Origin: Rhodospirillaceae bacterium
GTDB lineage: Bacteria > Pseudomonadota > Alphaproteobacteria > UBA11136
Direction of reading: 5' to 3'
Assembly: GCA_018663165.1 (NCBI GenBank)
Contig: JABJES010000052.1
Location: 1-34,740 of the forward strand
Length of the DNA stretch: 34,740 nt
A program made the translations under genes and the position numbers. A model generated the notes under the pieces. The model was not told where the DNA came from. It saw only the letters and a list, made by a program, of their open reading frames with translations, and did not search any database. How positions within the stretch are numbered: position 1 is the stretch's first letter; every line of letters begins with the position of its first letter. Of this stretch, positions 25,585 to 34,207 are shown in pieces.

Positions 25585-25782
25585 TCAGATGGTGACGTTC
25601 AGCTTATTACCGCGCAGGCGGCGCGGCGGTATCGGGGGGCCGCTCTTTTCGGGAGGCTCAAGCGCCACATCCAGGTCAGTATCGGCCACCTTTTCCTCAA
25701 GGTTGAGAGACTTTTTCGCCACCGAAGTACCTGCCGCTTGTGCAGCCGCGGATGTTTGAGCCGGGTTTACGCCGTCAACCAT
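25585..25782 (-). CDS. Small hypothetical protein (65 aa) with its own terminator
   Basis: The ATG at 25782 has GGAGG seven bases upstream. The frame is open 14 codons further, but without a better start signal. The 65-residue product is Ala/Ser/Thr-rich at the N-terminus, acidic in the middle, and ends with a Pro/Arg-rich, then basic tail (PPIPPRRLRGNKLNVTI). It has no signal peptide, membrane helix or Cys. The ribosome-binding site plus a strong intrinsic terminator argue for a real, separately transcribed gene. I do not recognise the family. Confidence 0.6.
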   Translation of the reverse strand: MVDGVNPAQTSAAAQAAGTSVAKKSLNLEEKVADTDLDVALEPPEKSGPPIPPRRLRGNKLNVTI

Positions 25783-25879
25783 ATGATCATCCTCCAAGGG
25801 TCGTTCAAATCGCAAGAGCCCCACTTGAGGCCTGAGGATTTAACGCCCCGATTATCACATCGTTCTAAATTCTAGCCTG

Positions 25880-25912
25880 AACCGTTAAAAAAGTCACTAT
25901 TTTCGGTTTTTT
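25880..25912 (+). terminator. Terminator-like hairpin with no obvious upstream plus-strand gene
   Basis: AACCG (25880-25884) pairs with CGGTT (25904-25908), extended by AAAA/TTTT pairing, and runs into a T6 tract (25907-25912). The nearest plus-strand gene upstream ends at 25498, beyond the minus-strand small gene. Confidence 0.35.
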
Positions 25913-26056
25913 CCCCTAATCGACGTAAAAAACAAGGCCTTTTCCCCTCTGAGCCGTTGCAGTTTGCGTAAATCGCCTTAAAATCGCCTCACTGTCGGGC
26001 TAAAGGTGCCCTTAAACCTTTTCGCCGCCCCAATTAGGCCTCAACGAAAGAAAAAA

Positions 26057-26725
26057 ATGCGCGAAATTGACCGACTGGTTGCCGGATTTAAAGCTTTCCG
26101 CCGCGAACACTTCGAAGAAAACCGCGATAACTTTCGCGATCTGGCAGAAAAAGGCCAGGCCCCAAAAATCCTCATTATTGCCTGTTCGGATTCGAGGGTC
26201 GATCCCGCCATCATCACTCAGGCCGCACCCGGCGATCTTTTCGTCGTCCGCAACGTCGCCAACCTCGTCCCCCCTTGTGAGGGTGAGGATAGCGGCCATT
26301 ATCACGGCACCAGCGCAGCGCTGGACTTCGCCGTGCGCGATCTCAGCGTCCGTCATATCATCGTCATCGGCCATGCCAGATGCGGCGGCATTGAGGCCCT
26401 TATCACAACCCCCGTGGGAGCCGCGCCAAAGGGCTTTATCGGCAATTGGGTCAGCATCGCCAGTGCCGCGCGAGACAAGGTTTTGCAGGAAATGCCCACG
26501 GCCTCATTGGCGGAAAAAACAGACGCCTGTGAAAAAGAGGGGATTAAATCCTCCCTGGCCAATCTGATGACCTTTCCGTGGGTTGCGGAAAAAGTCACCG
26601 CCGGAGAACTGATGTTGCACGGCTGGTATTTTGACCTCAACGCGGGAACGCTTCTGGCCCTTGACCCTAAAAACGATGCGTTCCACCCCATCGAGACCCT
26701 TTTTCCAGACGCCGAAATAGACTAA
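26057..26725 (+). CDS. Beta-class carbonic anhydrase
   Basis: This enzyme interconverts carbon dioxide and bicarbonate. From the ATG at 26057 the protein has 222 residues with zinc ligands Cys43 (in ACSDSRVDP, with the Asp45-Arg47 dyad), His106 and Cys109 (in IGHARCGG). The typical PGDLFVVRNVANLV lies between them. The frame is open upstream to 26006, but that stretch is unlike the family. The enzyme can supply bicarbonate to carboxylases such as acetyl-CoA carboxylase, whose accD lies further downstream, though a link is not shown. Confidence 0.94.
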   Translation: MREIDRLVAGFKAFRREHFEENRDNFRDLAEKGQAPKILIIACSDSRVDPAIITQAAPGDLFVVRNVANLVPPCEGEDSGHYHGTSAALDFAVRDLSVRHIIVIGHARCGGIEALITTPVGAAPKGFIGNWVSIASAARDKVLQEMPTASLAEKTDACEKEGIKSSLANLMTFPWVAEKVTAGELMLHGWYFDLNAGTLLALDPKNDAFHPIETLFPDAEID

Positions 26726-26823
26726 AATACAGGGCGGTCTTGCTTTCGGGACGGACGGCGAACCTTGCCTAAAATCCGGGGATGACGTATCTCCCTCCTA
26801 CATCGTTCAAACAAGGATTTTCC

Positions 26824-27606
26824 ATGGGCGCCGACGAAACCATGACTGTTGAGGCCGGGCGGCGCATTTTTGTTGCCCTCGACACCCCCGACATCGCCCT
26901 AGCGACAAAAACCGCGGCGGCACTCAAAGGCCATGTCGGTGGCGTAAAGCTTGGCAAAGAGTTCTTCACCGCCAACGGTCCCGGCGGCGTGATGGCCGTC
27001 TCGCTCGCCCAATTGCCGATTTTCCTCGATCTCAAGTTCCACGACATTCCCAATACCGTTGCCGGTGCCGTGCGCGCCATCGGCCATATCGAACTGGCGA
27101 TGATGACGGTCCATGCCAGTGGTGGGCTTGAGATGATCCGCGCCGCCTGTGAAGAGGCGGCCCAATCAGCCGCTAAATTCGGCACCCCAAAACCCCTGAT
27201 CCTGGCCGTAACGGTCCTGACCAGCCTCAGCGATTCCGACATGCCGGGCCTCGGCATTTCCGGCTCAGTGGCGGACCAGGTTTATCGTCTCGCCGATCTA
27301 GCACAAAAAGCCGGAGCCGATGGAATCATCTGTTCACCCCATGAGGTTGCCGATTTGCGGGCGCGTCTCGGCCCTGATTTTCGCCTCGTGGTGCCAGGCA
27401 TCCGCCCTGCGGGCAGTGAGGCCGACGACCAGCAGCGGGTCATGACCCCGAACGAAGCCGTCGCCCAGGGAGCCGATTACCTGGTCATCGGCCGTCCGAT
27501 CACCCAATCGGACAATCCTGTGACGGCGGCGGACGCCATCGCCACAGAAATCGATACAGAAGTCGACACAAAAATTATCACCCAAAACCAAGGCATAGGC
27601 GGATGA
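26824..27606 (+). CDS. pyrF: Orotidine 5'-phosphate decarboxylase
   Basis: This is the last step of UMP synthesis. The 260-residue protein has IFVALDTPD at the start, the catalytic Asp-Lys-Asp array in IFLDLKFHDIPNTV, VTVLTSLSDSDM, and the phosphate-binding VPGIRP plus YLVIGRPITQS near the end. AAGGA seven bases before the ATG at 26824 decides the start. An upstream in-frame ATG at 26782 lacks a site. Its stop overlaps the trpF start by four bases. Confidence 0.96.
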   Translation: MGADETMTVEAGRRIFVALDTPDIALATKTAAALKGHVGGVKLGKEFFTANGPGGVMAVSLAQLPIFLDLKFHDIPNTVAGAVRAIGHIELAMMTVHASGGLEMIRAACEEAAQSAAKFGTPKPLILAVTVLTSLSDSDMPGLGISGSVADQVYRLADLAQKAGADGIICSPHEVADLRARLGPDFRLVVPGIRPAGSEADDQQRVMTPNEAVAQGADYLVIGRPITQSDNPVTAADAIATEIDTEVDTKIITQNQGIGG

Positions 27607-28244
27607 ATCTGAAAGTTAAAATCTGCGGTATCAACAGTGCGCTCGCGGCCCAATCCGCCGGTGAGGCCGATTTCATCGGCTTTGTCTTTTACCCCCCTTC
27701 ACCGCGAGCGGTTAATCCTGAAGAGGCCGCCCGACTGGCTGGCCATTTGTTGCCGTCGGCAAAAAAAGTCGGCCTTTTCGTCGATGCTGAGGATGCTGCC
27801 ATTGCTGCCGCTCTGGCCCATCTCCCCCTCGATATCTTACAGTTTCATGGAGAGGAATCTCCCGACCGGGTTCGCGATGCCCGTAAAAAATTCAATCTGC
27901 CCGTGATGAAAGCGATCAAAATCGCCGGGCCCGAAGATGTTGAAGCCGCCAGCGCCTATTTTGAGGCCGCCGACAGCTTGTTATTCGACGCCAAGCCGCC
28001 CGCTAAGATGAAAAAAACCCTGCCCGGCGGCAATGCCCTGGCCTTCGACTGGAAGCTGATCGCCGGACGCGACTGGCCTTTGCCATGGATGCTCTCAGGT
28101 GGGCTGGCGGTTGAAAATCTGGCGGTTGCAGTGAAAACAAGCGGTACCCGGGCCGTCGATGTGTCATCAGGGGTCGAAGACGAACCGGGCCGCAAGAGCC
28201 CGGCAAAAATCCGTGCCTTTATTCAAGCAGCGGCAAGGCTTTGA
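27603..28244 (+). CDS. trpF: Phosphoribosylanthranilate isomerase
   Basis: This enzyme performs the Amadori isomerisation in tryptophan synthesis. The 213-residue TIM barrel starts with VKICGI (general-base Cys8). It has DFIGFVFYPPSPR, LDILQFHGEESPD and the general-acid Asp in AVDVSSGVED near the C-terminus. It overlaps pyrF by ATGA and precedes trpB and trpA. Confidence 0.96.
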   Translation: MNLKVKICGINSALAAQSAGEADFIGFVFYPPSPRAVNPEEAARLAGHLLPSAKKVGLFVDAEDAAIAAALAHLPLDILQFHGEESPDRVRDARKKFNLPVMKAIKIAGPEDVEAASAYFEAADSLLFDAKPPAKMKKTLPGGNALAFDWKLIAGRDWPLPWMLSGGLAVENLAVAVKTSGTRAVDVSSGVEDEPGRKSPAKIRAFIQAAARL

Positions 28245-28337
28245 ACCCTTTGACCTTTTTCTCGTGCTATGGTTCATTCGCCTGTCGAAAAGCGGGAAAC
28301 GCCTGTTTTTCAGCATCGAGCTGATAATGTGGACAAG

Positions 28338-29585
28338 ATGACCCAGCCCAACACCTATCGCGCCGGGCCCGACGAGGACGGCCATTTTGGAATATACGGT
28401 GGCCGTTACGTCGCCGAAACCCTGATGCCGCTGATCCTCAGCGTCGAAAAGGCCTATACACAGGCCAAGGCGGATCCTGCCTTCCTGGAAGAGTTTCGAT
28501 ATTACCTGACCCAATATGTCGGCCGTCCCAGCCCGCTTTATTTTGCCCAAAGTTTAAGCGAACATTTCGCCGAAAAGGCTGGCGAAAAAGGCCGGGGGAA
28601 GAACAAGGGCGCAAAGATTTATCTCAAACGCGAAGACCTCAATCACACCGGCGCCCACAAGATCAACAACTGCATCGGCCAGGCTCTGCTCGCCAAACGC
28701 ATGGGCAGAACCCGCATCATTGCCGAGACCGGGGCCGGTCAGCACGGGGTTGCCACCGCTACCGTCTGCGCCCTTTTTAACCTGCCCTGCACGATCTACA
28801 TGGGCGAGGTCGATATCGCCCGCCAGGCCCCCAACGTTTTCCGCATGAAGTTGCTCGGTGCCGAGGTGGTGCCTGTTACATCCGGCACCCGCACCTTAAA
28901 GGACGCTCTCAACGAGGCACTGCGCGACTGGGTGGCCAATGTCGCCGATACTTTTTACATCATCGGCACGGTTGCCGGGCCTCATCCCTATCCGGCCATG
29001 GTCCGCGATTTCCAATCGGTGATCGGCGAGGAAACCCGCGAACAGATCCTCCAATCCGAGGGGCGTCTGCCTGACAGTCTTGTCGCCTGCATCGGCGGTG
29101 GATCAAACGCCATCGGCCTCTTTCATCCCTTCCTTGATGATGGGGACGTTAAAATGACCGGCGTCGAAGCGGCAGGCGAAGGTGTTGAAACCGGCCGCCA
29201 CGCCGCATCAATCTCCGGCGGCAGCCCTGGCGTCCTTCATGGGGCACGCAGCTATCTGCTTCAAGACGATGACGGACAGGTCATGGAAACCCACTCGATC
29301 TCGGCCGGACTCGATTATCCCGGTGTCGGGCCGGAGCATTCCTGGCTCAGAGATAATGGTCGCATCGACATTGCCACCGCCACTGACGATGAGGCGCTTG
29401 CCGCCTTTCAGTTGATGACCGAGCTCGAAGGCATTATCCCGGCACTGGAATCAAGTCATGCCATGGCCTATATCGCCCGCATCGCCCCTGAGCTGCCCAG
29501 TGATCATCTTCTCGTCATGTGCCTTTCCGGGCGCGGCGATAAAGACATCTTTTCAGTTGCCGAAAAGCTGGGGGTGGAACTATGA
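28338..29585 (+). CDS. trpB: Tryptophan synthase beta subunit
   Basis: This subunit makes tryptophan from indole and serine using PLP. The protein has 415 residues from the ATG at 28338. PLP-lysine 108 lies in LNHTGAHKINN, with the AETGAGQHG loop and the phosphate-binding GGGSNAIG. The short insertion before KIYLKRED is Lys/Gly-rich. The frame is open back to an ATG at 28269, which would give 438 residues. The later start fits the family length better, although neither has a strong Shine-Dalgarno. The stop overlaps the trpA start. Confidence 0.96.
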   Translation: MTQPNTYRAGPDEDGHFGIYGGRYVAETLMPLILSVEKAYTQAKADPAFLEEFRYYLTQYVGRPSPLYFAQSLSEHFAEKAGEKGRGKNKGAKIYLKREDLNHTGAHKINNCIGQALLAKRMGRTRIIAETGAGQHGVATATVCALFNLPCTIYMGEVDIARQAPNVFRMKLLGAEVVPVTSGTRTLKDALNEALRDWVANVADTFYIIGTVAGPHPYPAMVRDFQSVIGEETREQILQSEGRLPDSLVACIGGGSNAIGLFHPFLDDGDVKMTGVEAAGEGVETGRHAASISGGSPGVLHGARSYLLQDDDGQVMETHSISAGLDYPGVGPEHSWLRDNGRIDIATATDDEALAAFQLMTELEGIIPALESSHAMAYIARIAPELPSDHLLVMCLSGRGDKDIFSVAEKLGVEL

Positions 29586-30448
29586 GCACAACAGCTAATC
29601 TCGCCTCCAAACCTGTAATTGGCAGCGACCGCATCGCCCGACGTTTCGAGGAACTGAAAGCCGAGAATCGGGGCGGCTTAATCACTTTTCTTACTGCCGG
29701 TGATCCGGACGGGGAAACGTCCCTCGCCCTGCTCAAAGGTCTGGCCGGTGCTGGAGCCGATCTGATCGAACTCGGCATGCCCTTTTCCGACCCCATGGCC
29801 GACGGCCCGTCGATCCAGGCTGCCGGTCTGCGCGCGCTTAATGCCGGGGCGACTTTGAAAAAGACGCTGGCCCAGGTGCGCGCCTTCCGAAAAGACGATG
29901 GCGATACACCGATAATTCTCATGGGCTATTACAACCCGATCTACGTTTATGGGGTTGAGGCTTTTATTGCCGATGCCCTGGCCGCCGGTGTCGATGGGGT
30001 GATCATTGTCGACCTGCCGCCCGAAGAGGACGCGGAATTATGTCTACCCGCTTTACAGGCGGGCCTGCCCTTCATCCGCCTGGCCACGCCGACCACCGAC
30101 GACGAACGCCTACCGACAGTGCTCGCCCATACCAGCGGCTTCGTCTATTACGTCTCGATCGCCGGAATTACCGGCACCAAATCGGCCGAGAGCACAGATA
30201 TCGGTGAGGCGGTTGCGCGCCTGCACCGCCATACCGACCTGCCAATTGCCGTTGGTTTCGGCATCAGGACGCCGGACCAGGCGGCGGAAGTCGCCCGCAT
30301 TGCCGATGCAGCCGTCGTCGGCTCGGCCCTTGTCGACCGCATCGCTGGCAACCTTACCGACAAGGGAAAGCCCGAACCCGGTCTGATCGGGGATACGCTC
30401 GATTTTGTTGCCGGTCTGGCAAGTGCAGTAAGAAAGGCGCGAACATGA
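29582..30448 (+). CDS. trpA: Tryptophan synthase alpha subunit
   Basis: This subunit cleaves indole-3-glycerol phosphate and channels indole to TrpB. The 288-residue TIM barrel has FLTAGDPD, the catalytic Glu in LIELGMPFSDPMADGP, the catalytic Asp in VIIVDLPPEED, and the phosphate-site elements GFVYYVSIAGITG and VGFGIRTPDQA. It overlaps trpB by ATGA and accD by ATGA. Confidence 0.97.
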   Translation: MSTTANLASKPVIGSDRIARRFEELKAENRGGLITFLTAGDPDGETSLALLKGLAGAGADLIELGMPFSDPMADGPSIQAAGLRALNAGATLKKTLAQVRAFRKDDGDTPIILMGYYNPIYVYGVEAFIADALAAGVDGVIIVDLPPEEDAELCLPALQAGLPFIRLATPTTDDERLPTVLAHTSGFVYYVSIAGITGTKSAESTDIGEAVARLHRHTDLPIAVGFGIRTPDQAAEVARIADAAVVGSALVDRIAGNLTDKGKPEPGLIGDTLDFVAGLASAVRKART

Positions 30449-31431
30449 ACTGGCTAACCAGCTTTGTCCGTCCCAAAATCAAGGCGCTGGTCGGCAAGCG
30501 TGAAATGCCCGACAATTTGTGGAACAAATGCACCTCGTGCGGGCAGATGATTTTTCACCGCGAGTTGGAAGAAAATCTTCACGTCTGTTCTCATTGCGGG
30601 CATCACATGAAGCTTAGCGTCGCCCAGCGGCTTGAGCTCCTTTTCGACGACGGGAAATTCCAGGAAATCGAGCTGCCCGAAGTCACCGCCGATCCCTTGA
30701 AGTTCAAGGACCGCAAACGCTACGGCGACCGCCTCAAGGAAGCCCAGAACCGTACCGGCAGAAAGGACGCCATCGTCGTTTCCCACGGCAAGATCAACTC
30801 CATTCCCACCGTCATTGCCGTCCTCGACTTTTCCTATATGGGGGGCTCCATGGGCATGGCCGTCGGCGAAGGCCTATTGGCCGCCTCCCGTCTTGCTGTC
30901 GCCCAGGAATCACCGCTGATTGTCATTCCCTCTTCAGGCGGTGCGCGCATGCAAGAAGGCATTCTCTCTCTCATGCAGATGCCACGTTCGATCATCGCCG
31001 CCGACGAGGTCAAAGAAGCGGGCCTGCCCTATATCGTTGTGCTGGCCGACCCCACCACCGGCGGCGTTTCCGCCTCCTTTGCCATGCTCGGCGATATTGC
31101 CATCGCCGAACCGGGTGCTGTGATCTGTTTTGCTGGCGCCAGGGTGATTGAGGAAACGATCCGCGAGACCCTGCCCGAAGGATTCCAGCGCGCCGAATAT
31201 CTTCTCGAACACGGCATGATCGATATGGTCGTGCACCGGCGCGACCTGCGCGATACCCTGGCCCGTATCCTCTCTCTGCTTTGCCACCGCGATCCTCCCG
31301 CCGCAATCGTCCCGATAGCTGCGAACGGCAAAAATGCCCAAAATGGCACCAACAAAAAATCAGCGGCAAAGAACCCGTCTGCCAAAAGCGCACCAGCGCG
31401 GCGCGTCACCGACCGCCAAGATGCCAACTAA
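30445..31431 (+). CDS. accD: Acetyl-CoA carboxylase carboxyltransferase subunit beta
   Basis: This subunit transfers the carboxyl group from biotin to acetyl-CoA. The 328-residue protein has the N-terminal zinc ribbon Cys29, Cys32, Cys48, Cys51 (CTSCGQM and CSHCGHH). The crotonase-fold carboxyltransferase core follows, with GGSMGMAVGEG, SSGGARMQEG and PTTGGVSASFAMLGD. The C-terminal tail (about 295-328) is Lys/Ala-rich and poorly conserved. It overlaps trpA upstream and folC downstream by 11 bases. The trpFBA-accD-folC order is widespread in proteobacteria. Confidence 0.97.
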   Translation: MNWLTSFVRPKIKALVGKREMPDNLWNKCTSCGQMIFHRELEENLHVCSHCGHHMKLSVAQRLELLFDDGKFQEIELPEVTADPLKFKDRKRYGDRLKEAQNRTGRKDAIVVSHGKINSIPTVIAVLDFSYMGGSMGMAVGEGLLAASRLAVAQESPLIVIPSSGGARMQEGILSLMQMPRSIIAADEVKEAGLPYIVVLADPTTGGVSASFAMLGDIAIAEPGAVICFAGARVIEETIRETLPEGFQRAEYLLEHGMIDMVVHRRDLRDTLARILSLLCHRDPPAAIVPIAANGKNAQNGTNKKSAAKNPSAKSAPARRVTDRQDAN

Positions 31432-32731
31432 CACCACCACCATTCTGGAGCGCCTGACCGCGCTGCACCCTAAAATCATCGACCTGACGCTCGCCCGTAT
31501 CGAAGGGCTGCTCAAAGATCTCGGCCATCCAGAACTCAACCTGCCGCCAGTGGTTCATGTGGCCGGAACCAACGGCAAGGGATCGACACTGGCTTTCCTG
31601 CGAGCCTATCTGGAGGCTGCCGGATACAAGGTGCATGTCTATACCTCACCCCATCTGGTTCGTTTTAACGAACGCATCCGTCTGGCCGGTGAGATCGTCT
31701 CGACGGAACATCTCATCGACTTGCTGGAAGAATGCGAAACCGTCAACGCCGGCAAGCCCATCACCTTTTTCGAAATCACCACGGCAGCGGCCTTTCTCGC
31801 CATGTCCCGGGTGCGCGCAGATATAACCCTTCTTGAGACCGGCCTGGGCGGGCGTCTCGACGCCACCAACGTGCTGGCCCGCCCAAGGCTGACCGCGATC
31901 ACCCCGGTTTCGATCGATCATATTCAGTATCTGGGCGAGGGGATCACCAATATTGCCGGAGAAAAAGCCGGAATTCTTAAACCCGGCGTTACCGGGGTTA
32001 TCGCCCCCCAGCCGCCTGAGGCCCAGGCGGTAATCGAGGCTCGGGCGACAGCGATCGGTGCCCCCTTGTATCAATATGACCAGCACTGGGTGGTTGATCC
32101 GGTTGAAGACCCGGTGCCGTCCGGGGCGCTGACCTTTCGGGGTGAAACTCTGTCGCTGGATTTGCCTTCACCCGGCCTGGCCGGGGCTCACCAGCATATC
32201 AACGCCGGCACGGCAGTGGCCTGCCTTGAGAATCTCCCCGACTTCGACATCGGCGAAGCGGCGATCCGTCGCGGTCTGGTGACGGTGGAATGGCCGGGAC
32301 GCCTGCAACGCCTCACCCATGGCGGGCTGACCGGTATCCTGCCTCGGGGGTGGGAGTTGTGGATCGACGGCGGCCATAACCCGGCGGCCGGTGAGATTCT
32401 TGCCCGTGCCGCCATGACCTGGCACGATCGCCCCCTGCATGTGGTTTTAGGTATGCTCAACACCAAGGACCCGGCCGGGTTTCTCAAACCCATAGCGCCC
32501 CATGTCCGATCCCTCACCGCCATCCCGATCGCCAATGAACAGGCGAGCTTCAGCGCCGAAGAAATTGCCCTGGCATCTAAAATCGACAGCCCGTCGCCGC
32601 GCATTGCGGCTGATCTGGAAAGCGCCCTGGCCGCGATACTGCGCGAGGGCGGAGAAACCGGGCGCATCCTCGTCTGCGGATCGCTTTATCTGGTCGGCGC
32701 AGCCCTCAAACGCAACGGTGAGGCGGCCTGA
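31421..32731 (+). CDS. folC: Bifunctional folylpolyglutamate synthase/dihydrofolate synthase
   Basis: This enzyme adds glutamate to dihydropteroate and to folates. The 436-residue Mur-ligase-fold protein has the P-loop HVAGTNGKGST at 46-56, then YTSPHLVRFNERIR, TLLETGLGGRLDATNV, ITPVSIDHIQYLG and DGGHNPAAG. The ATG at 31421 is preferred and overlaps accD by 11 bases. The longer frame from 31334 would overlap accD much further and adds a basic tail unlike the family. Confidence 0.95.
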   Translation: MPTNTTTILERLTALHPKIIDLTLARIEGLLKDLGHPELNLPPVVHVAGTNGKGSTLAFLRAYLEAAGYKVHVYTSPHLVRFNERIRLAGEIVSTEHLIDLLEECETVNAGKPITFFEITTAAAFLAMSRVRADITLLETGLGGRLDATNVLARPRLTAITPVSIDHIQYLGEGITNIAGEKAGILKPGVTGVIAPQPPEAQAVIEARATAIGAPLYQYDQHWVVDPVEDPVPSGALTFRGETLSLDLPSPGLAGAHQHINAGTAVACLENLPDFDIGEAAIRRGLVTVEWPGRLQRLTHGGLTGILPRGWELWIDGGHNPAAGEILARAAMTWHDRPLHVVLGMLNTKDPAGFLKPIAPHVRSLTAIPIANEQASFSAEEIALASKIDSPSPRIAADLESALAAILREGGETGRILVCGSLYLVGAALKRNGEAA

Positions 32732-32838
32732 GGCGACTTCGAAAAAGATAGAATTTCCCAGCAGAGGCCGTATCGAGTAACTAAGCCAAAGCCCCCATAT
32801 CAGGGTAGTGATACAGACAGGCGGAGATCATATTCTAA

Positions 32839-33975
32839 ATGACAACTCTATTTTCCCCCCTCAAACTGCGTGGCATAACATTTAAAAATCGCATTGCTGT
32901 TTCACCCATGAGCCAGTATCGGGCTATTGAGGGGAAGGCTAATGATTGGCATATGGTTCATCTGGGTCGGTTTGCCATGGGAGGGGCGGGGTTAGTCTAT
33001 GCCGAAGCGACAGCCGTGGAGGCGGATGGTCGACGCACCCACGGGGATTTGGGGTTGTGGGAGGATGATCAGGTTGACGGATTGCTTTCGATCACCTCAT
33101 TTCTCAGTCAGGAAGGCACTATTCCCGGTGTTCAGCTTAGTCATGCCGGGCGCAAAGCCTCGGAACGCCGCCCCTGGCACGGGGAAAAACCGGTGGATGA
33201 AGAGGATCTTTCTATAAGAGGCGAAGCTCCGTGGAAGGCCATTGCGCCCTCTGCAATTACTTACGCCGATGGTTGGCCCGACCCCGAGGTGATGTCCGAG
33301 GCCGATATCGAGCGGGTAATCGCTTCCTTTGGCGATGCCGCTCGGCGATCAAAAGAGGCGGGTTTCAGGATTGTCGAGGTCTATGCCGCCCACGGTTTTC
33401 TGGTCCATCAATTCCTCTCGCCCATTGCCAACCGGCGTACCGACAAATGGGGGGGGAACGCTGAAAACAGACGACGGTTTGCTATCGAGGTTGCGCGCTC
33501 AATCCGTGCCAACTGGCCTGAGGAGTACCCCTTGGTTTTTCGGTTATCAGCGACGGACTGGCTCGAAGGTGGGGTTGAGATCGAAGACACCATCATGACG
33601 GCCCAAGCCCTGAAAGCGGAAGGGGTCGATATGATTGATTGTTCGACCGGAGGTATAGCGGGGCGGGAGCGCCCGCGCCGCATGACCATCGAACAGGGGT
33701 TCCAGGTGCCGTTTGCCGCGCAGGTCAGAGAAGAGGCAGATGTATCAACTATGGCGGTTGGCTTGTTGTGGGATGCCAAAATTTGTGAAGAGATTATTGC
33801 AAAGGGCGAGGCCGATATGATTGCTTTGGCTCGGGAATTATTGGACGACCCTAACTGGCCGCTCCATGCCGCGGCCACACTTGACGCCGATCATGATCAC
33901 AACATGTGGCCGGAAGAATCCGGTTGGTGGCTCATGAAACGCGAACGTCTAATGAGCAAACTTGGCCTACGTTAA
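32839..33975 (+). CDS. Old Yellow Enzyme family NADH:flavin oxidoreductase with altered active site
   Basis: This 378-residue FMN TIM-barrel protein is of the YqjM/XenA (thermophilic-like) OYE class. It shows LKNR-type FKNRIAVSPM, HLGRFAMGGAGLVYAEATAV, QLSHAGRKAS, RRTDKWGGNAENRRRF and MIALARELLDDP. The family's redox-tuning Cys in SPMC is Ser25 here, the first substrate-binding His is Tyr182, and the Tyr proton-donor position is Phe187, while His185 is kept. Third codon positions are richer in T and A than in the upstream genes, hinting at transfer. It would reduce activated C=C bonds if active. The substrate is unknown. Confidence 0.9.
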   Translation: MTTLFSPLKLRGITFKNRIAVSPMSQYRAIEGKANDWHMVHLGRFAMGGAGLVYAEATAVEADGRRTHGDLGLWEDDQVDGLLSITSFLSQEGTIPGVQLSHAGRKASERRPWHGEKPVDEEDLSIRGEAPWKAIAPSAITYADGWPDPEVMSEADIERVIASFGDAARRSKEAGFRIVEVYAAHGFLVHQFLSPIANRRTDKWGGNAENRRRFAIEVARSIRANWPEEYPLVFRLSATDWLEGGVEIEDTIMTAQALKAEGVDMIDCSTGGIAGRERPRRMTIEQGFQVPFAAQVREEADVSTMAVGLLWDAKICEEIIAKGEADMIALARELLDDPNWPLHAAATLDADHDHNMWPEESGWWLMKRERLMSKLGLR

Positions 33976-33998
33976 CTTCGTTTGCCAAACATGTTAAC
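33971..33998. repeat. Palindromic element at the OYE stop codon
   Basis: GTTAAC (33971-33976), GTTT (33980-33983), AAAC (33987-33990) and GTTAAC (33993-33998) form a near-perfect dyad that includes the stop codon of the oxidoreductase. A further GTTTG at 34005-34009 can pair alternatively with CAAAC at 33986-33990. A T-run (34016-34020) follows. It may be a terminator or an operator. The rest of the AT-rich gap to 34207 holds no gene I can see. Confidence 0.5.
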
Positions 33999-34207
33999 GT
34001 GTTAGTTTGCTCCTATTTTTATCAAACTTATGCACTAAAAAAGATCATTCTGGAAACCGTGTAAAGCTTCAAGACACTAGGGTTTAAGTTGATATTGATG
34101 ACCGTTAAGGGTCAAAAGCAGACCTTTCGCAAAAGCTTCTGATCTGTCTTCTTTCAAGAAGAAGGCGGCCTGAGGATAAGCCTTGCTTGGTCCGAGTAGG
34201 GTCATGT

